Assembly: GCF_017312405.1 (NCBI RefSeq)
Contig: NZ_BLTG01000008.1
Span: 1-63,864 of the forward strand
DNA length: 63,864 nt
Reading direction: 5' to 3'
DNA from: Mycobacterium sp. PO1
GTDB lineage: Bacteria; Actinomycetota; Actinomycetes; Mycobacteriales; Mycobacteriaceae
The position numbers and the translations under genes are program-made. The notes below the pieces were generated by a model. The model did not search any database and was not told where the DNA came from. It saw only the letters and a list, made by a program, of their open reading frames with translations. The stretch's first letter is position 1. Every line of letters begins with the position of its first letter. Below, one piece after another: positions 61,227 through 63,864 of this stretch.

Positions 61227-62441
61227 ATGGCGATCATGTCTGCGCTCTCCGAGGCTCGCTTCGACGACGCCTCGTTCTACCTCGGCGACCCCAACGCGAC
61301 GTTCCGTGAGCTGCGGGAGAACGATCCCGTGCACTGGTACGAGCAGGGCAAATTCTGGGTGATCACGAAATACGACGACATCAAGATGATTTCGGCGCGA
61401 CCGGAGAAGTTCAAGTCCGAACGGATCGCGATCATGATGGATCTCATCGCCAACCGCGAGGGACGAGACCCCCAGGGTTACGGGGCGCGCGGGATCATGT
61501 TCATGGATCCGCCGCAGCACCGGGCTCACCGCAAGGCGCTCGGCGTGCGGTTCACCCCCTCGGCGGTCGCCAAGATCGAGGGCCGTGTCCGCGAGGTGGC
61601 GGCATCGATCTTCGGCAGTCTGCCCGACGGCGAGTTCGACTGGATCGAGCGGGTCGCCGAGCCGTTCCCGGTGTATGTGTTCGCGCACATGCTCGGTGTG
61701 CCGGAGGAGGATTGGGCGAAGGTGGCCGGGTGGGCCACGACGATTGCCAAGACCGGCAGTGGGGTCGCCGACGACAGCGACATGGAGACCATTTTCGGTG
61801 AGATCGCTCCCTACCTGATGGCGCTCGTGGCCGAGCGGGCGAAAGAGCCCACCGATGACCTGTTGTCGATGCTGACCGAGGTCCGCATCGACGGTGAGCC
61901 CTTCAACGAGATCGAGGTGCTGACGTACGCGCTCACACTGCTGGCGGCGGGCAGCGAGACGACACAGAGCCTGATCGCCGGCATAGCGGCGTGTTTCGAT
62001 CTGCATCCCGACCAGGCGCAGCAGGCCTTCGCCGATCCCGAGGTGGGCAGCAACGCCGTCGAGGAGGTGATGCGATGGTGGACCCCTGTGATGAGCATGG
62101 CCCGCCAGTCGGCGCAGGACATCGACCTGCGCGGCCACATGATCCGCGAGGGTGACGGGCTACTGCTCGCCTACGCGTCTGCCAATCGCGACGTCGACCA
62201 CTGGGGCCCGACCGCGGAGGAGTTCGACGTGCACCGCGCGGACGCGGCGGGTCATCTGGGTTTCGGTGTCGGAGAACACTTCTGCATGGGTGCGGCGTTG
62301 GCTCGCCGCGAGGCGCGAGTCGTGCTGGACGAGCTCGTCGCCAGGACCAAGGGATTGCGTGTCACGGGCCAGGCGGTCATGCGGCCCTCGTCGCTCGTGC
62401 ACACCTACGACCGGCTGCCGGTGACGCTCGACTACCGGTGA
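61227..62441 (+). CDS. Cytochrome P450
   Basis: This 404-aa P450 has MFMDPPQHRAHRKALGVRFT, the I-helix LLAAGSETTQSLIAG, ExxR in EEVMRWWTPV and the heme ligand motif FGVGEHFCMGAALARREAR. It is the third P450 of the island and differs clearly from the other two, so a separate hydroxylation step is likely. ATG 61227 sits 2 bp after operator 61198-61224 and has no ribosome-binding site, which suggests a leaderless transcript; ATG 61236 is possible too. It is convergent with yrbEB. Confidence 0.92.
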   Translation: MAIMSALSEARFDDASFYLGDPNATFRELRENDPVHWYEQGKFWVITKYDDIKMISARPEKFKSERIAIMMDLIANREGRDPQGYGARGIMFMDPPQHRAHRKALGVRFTPSAVAKIEGRVREVAASIFGSLPDGEFDWIERVAEPFPVYVFAHMLGVPEEDWAKVAGWATTIAKTGSGVADDSDMETIFGEIAPYLMALVAERAKEPTDDLLSMLTEVRIDGEPFNEIEVLTYALTLLAAGSETTQSLIAGIAACFDLHPDQAQQAFADPEVGSNAVEEVMRWWTPVMSMARQSAQDIDLRGHMIREGDGLLLAYASANRDVDHWGPTAEEFDVHRADAAGHLGFGVGEHFCMGAALARREARVVLDELVARTKGLRVTGQAVMRPSSLVHTYDRLPVTLDYR

Positions 62442-62524
62442 GGTGTTGTCCTGAGCGGGGTGTTGTCCAGCCCGAGAGTCTCCTAACCCGACAGGTTCCT
62501 GTGGCTTCCCTAGCCCGACAGGTT
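62442..62524. repeat. Short duplications at the end of yrbEB
   Basis: Two kinds of short direct repeat stand here. GGTGTTGTCC occurs at 62442-62451 and 62459-62468. The 15-bp end of yrbEB, encoding NLSG and the stop (plus-strand form CTAGCCCGACAGGTT, 62510-62524), recurs with one change at 62483-62497. The copies suggest an old recombination or slippage event at the border between the island and the Mce-type genes. Confidence 0.7.
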
Positions 62525-63367
62525 GAAGTTGCCGTTGGAGCCGTAGATGGAGAGGGAGACCAGCAGGGTGACCGAGACGACGACGACCAGGGAGGTGCGT
62601 ACGGCGTTGCCGACCGCGGCGCCGACGCCGGAGGGTCCGCCGGAGGCGAAGTAGCCGAAGTAGGTGTGCACCAGCAGGATCGCGATCGCCATCAGGACGG
62701 CTTGCAGGAATGACCACAGCAGGTCGATCGGGTTCAAGAAGGTGTCGAAGTAGTGGTCATAGAGGCCGCCGGATTGGCCGAAGAGCACCACGGTGGTGAA
62801 CTGGGAGGCCAGAAACGACAGGATCACCGCGATGGAGTAGAGCGGGGTGATGGCGATCATGCCGGCCACGATGCGGGTGGAGACCAGGTATTCCACCGGG
62901 CGGATACCCATCGATTCCAGGGCGTCGATCTCCTCGTTGATGCGCATCGCGCCCAGCTGGGCGGTCACCCCGGCCCCGAACGTGGCCGCCAGCCCGATCC
63001 CGGCGACCACCGGCGCGGCGATGCGCACGTTGATGAACGCCGCCAGGAACCCGGTCAGCGCCTCGATGCCGATGTTGCCCAACGAGGAATACCCCTGAAT
63101 CGCCAGGGTGCCGCCGGCGGCCAGGGTCAAAAACCCCACGATGACCACCGTGCCGCCGATCATCGCCAACGTGCCCGCCCCCATCGAGATCTCGGCGATC
63201 AACCGCACGATCTCCTTGCGGAAATGCACCGCCGCGTGCGGCACCCCACCCAGCGCACGCCCGTAGAACAGCGTGTGATCACCGATGCGCGACAACAACG
63301 CCACCGGCCGCCCGGCATAGCCGACCAGCCGCGGGAACCGCGACCGCAACACCGCTGAGGTACCCAT
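62510..63367 (-). CDS. yrbEB: YrbEB, MlaE-family permease of an Mce-type transporter
   Basis: This 285-aa membrane permease of the MlaE/YrbE family has GRALGGVPHAAVHFRKEIVR near the start. The conserved cytoplasmic loop AQLGAMRINEEIDALESMGI followed by RPVEYLVSTR contacts the ATPase. There are about five hydrophobic helices. In Mce systems yrbEA and yrbEB precede six mce genes for import of lipids such as sterols. Here the next gene downstream is the convergent P450, so the six mce genes are missing at this place. It starts 9 bp after the yrbEA stop. Confidence 0.93.
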   Translation of the reverse strand: MGTSAVLRSRFPRLVGYAGRPVALLSRIGDHTLFYGRALGGVPHAAVHFRKEIVRLIAEISMGAGTLAMIGGTVVIVGFLTLAAGGTLAIQGYSSLGNIGIEALTGFLAAFINVRIAAPVVAGIGLAATFGAGVTAQLGAMRINEEIDALESMGIRPVEYLVSTRIVAGMIAITPLYSIAVILSFLASQFTTVVLFGQSGGLYDHYFDTFLNPIDLLWSFLQAVLMAIAILLVHTYFGYFASGGPSGVGAAVGNAVRTSLVVVVSVTLLVSLSIYGSNGNFNLSG

Positions 63368-63376
63368 GCGCCTCGC

Positions 63377-63864
63377 CTAGCCTGTCGTCATCCGGATACC
63401 GATGGCGGTGACCACCACATTGATCACGAACAACGCCATGAACGCATACACCACCGTCTCGTTGACCGCGTTACCGACCGCCTTGGCCCCGCCCCCGGTG
63501 ATCGTCAACCCCCGATAACAGGCCACCAGCCGGCGATCAACCCGAACAGGGCGGCCTTGACACAGGAGATGATCACCTCGGGCACCCCGGTCAACAACGT
63601 GATCCCCGCCGCGAACGCCCCCGGATTGACGTCCTGGACGAAAATCGAGAAGAAATACCCGCCCAAGATCCCGATGATCACCACCAAACTGTTCAACAGC
63701 AACGCCACCAACCCCGCGGCCAGCATCCGCGGCGTCACCAGGCGCTGCACCGGGTTGATGCCCAGCACCTCCATCGCGTCGATCTCCTCACGGATGGTGC
63801 GCGACCCCAGATCGGCACACATCGCCGTCGCCCCCGCTCCGGCCACGATCAACACCGTCACCAA
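63377..63864 (-). pseudogene. yrbEA: YrbEA permease, 3' part, with an apparent single-base frameshift
   Basis: The visible part encodes the conserved loop CADLGSRTIREEIDAMEVLG and INPVQRLVTPRMLAAGLVAL, then more membrane helices. The frame breaks near 63529-63532: in the expected frame GLIAG should continue as LVACYRGLTITGGG, but one base is missing and a stop follows at 63505. The remaining sequence down to the TAG at 63377 still encodes the normal C-terminus (AVNETVVYAFMALFVINVVV) in the shifted frame. Either a sequencing error or a young inactivating mutation explains this. The 5' part lies outside the window. Confidence 0.8.

Noticed and set aside
62510..63864. Treating the yrbE pair as part of the regulon
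   Set aside because: The upstream promoter is outside the window and no operator lies in the visible part, so membership cannot be judged.

Overview
The window is high-GC actinobacterial DNA and looks like a fast-growing Mycobacterium (Mycolicibacterium). Signs of this are YrbE permease genes of the Mce type, a mycofactocin-type SDR, two luciferase-fold flavin enzymes and an F420/PPOX-type protein, many FadD/FadE/EchA-like proteins, frequent GTG starts and 4-nt ATGA/GTGA overlaps.

Layout. 1-941: the end of an IS481-family element. 966-8121: a terminator, a PPOX-family protein, a carotenoid end-group block (amine oxidase/desaturase, CruF-like hydratase, CruG-like glycosyltransferase, CrtI-like desaturase), a CDP-alcohol phosphotransferase and a YihY-type membrane protein. 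8118-62441: a continuous 54-kb catabolic island of about 50 genes. It encodes nine SDRs, an NAD-dependent epimerase-like protein, an aldehyde dehydrogenase, three acyl-CoA ligases, four acyl-CoA dehydrogenases, six crotonase-fold proteins, a MaoC hydratase, two Cys-less thiolase-fold proteins each with an OB-fold partner, four family III CoA-transferase genes, three P450s, a ferredoxin, two luciferase-fold flavin enzymes, a fused E1 alpha/beta with a free lipoyl protein, a nitronate-monooxygenase-like protein, lactonase-, amidohydrolase-, NTF2- and glyoxalase-fold proteins, a thioesterase fusion, an adenylate cyclase and two TetR regulators. 62510-63864: a yrbEA-yrbEB pair with no mce genes following it; yrbEA carries an apparent frameshift.

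The main discovery is regulatory. Fifteen copies of a 27-bp operator (arms like TAGAACA and TGTTCTA separated by 13 bp) sit in almost every divergent or promoter-bearing gap of the island and nowhere else that I saw. The spacers often hold a third arm, so each site reads as two overlapping 7-5-7 palindromes offset by 8 bp, as expected for two cooperating TetR dimers. The TetR gene at 16481-17092 is flanked by two sites, one with perfect arms, and is the best candidate for the regulator. The island therefore looks like one regulon.

Inferred role: uptake-linked oxidation of a hydrophobic, probably branched or alicyclic (terpenoid-like) compound. P450s, ferredoxin, SDRs and aldehyde dehydrogenase would make an acid. 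The ligases or CoA-transferases would activate it. Heteromeric dehydrogenases, hydratases and aldolase-type Ltp/DUF35 pairs would shorten it, and the E1/lipoyl module with the crotonases would open a ring or cleave a diketone or 2-oxo acid. No steroid-ring genes (3-ketosteroid dehydrogenase, Hsa-type dioxygenase) are present. The substrate cannot be read from sequence alone.
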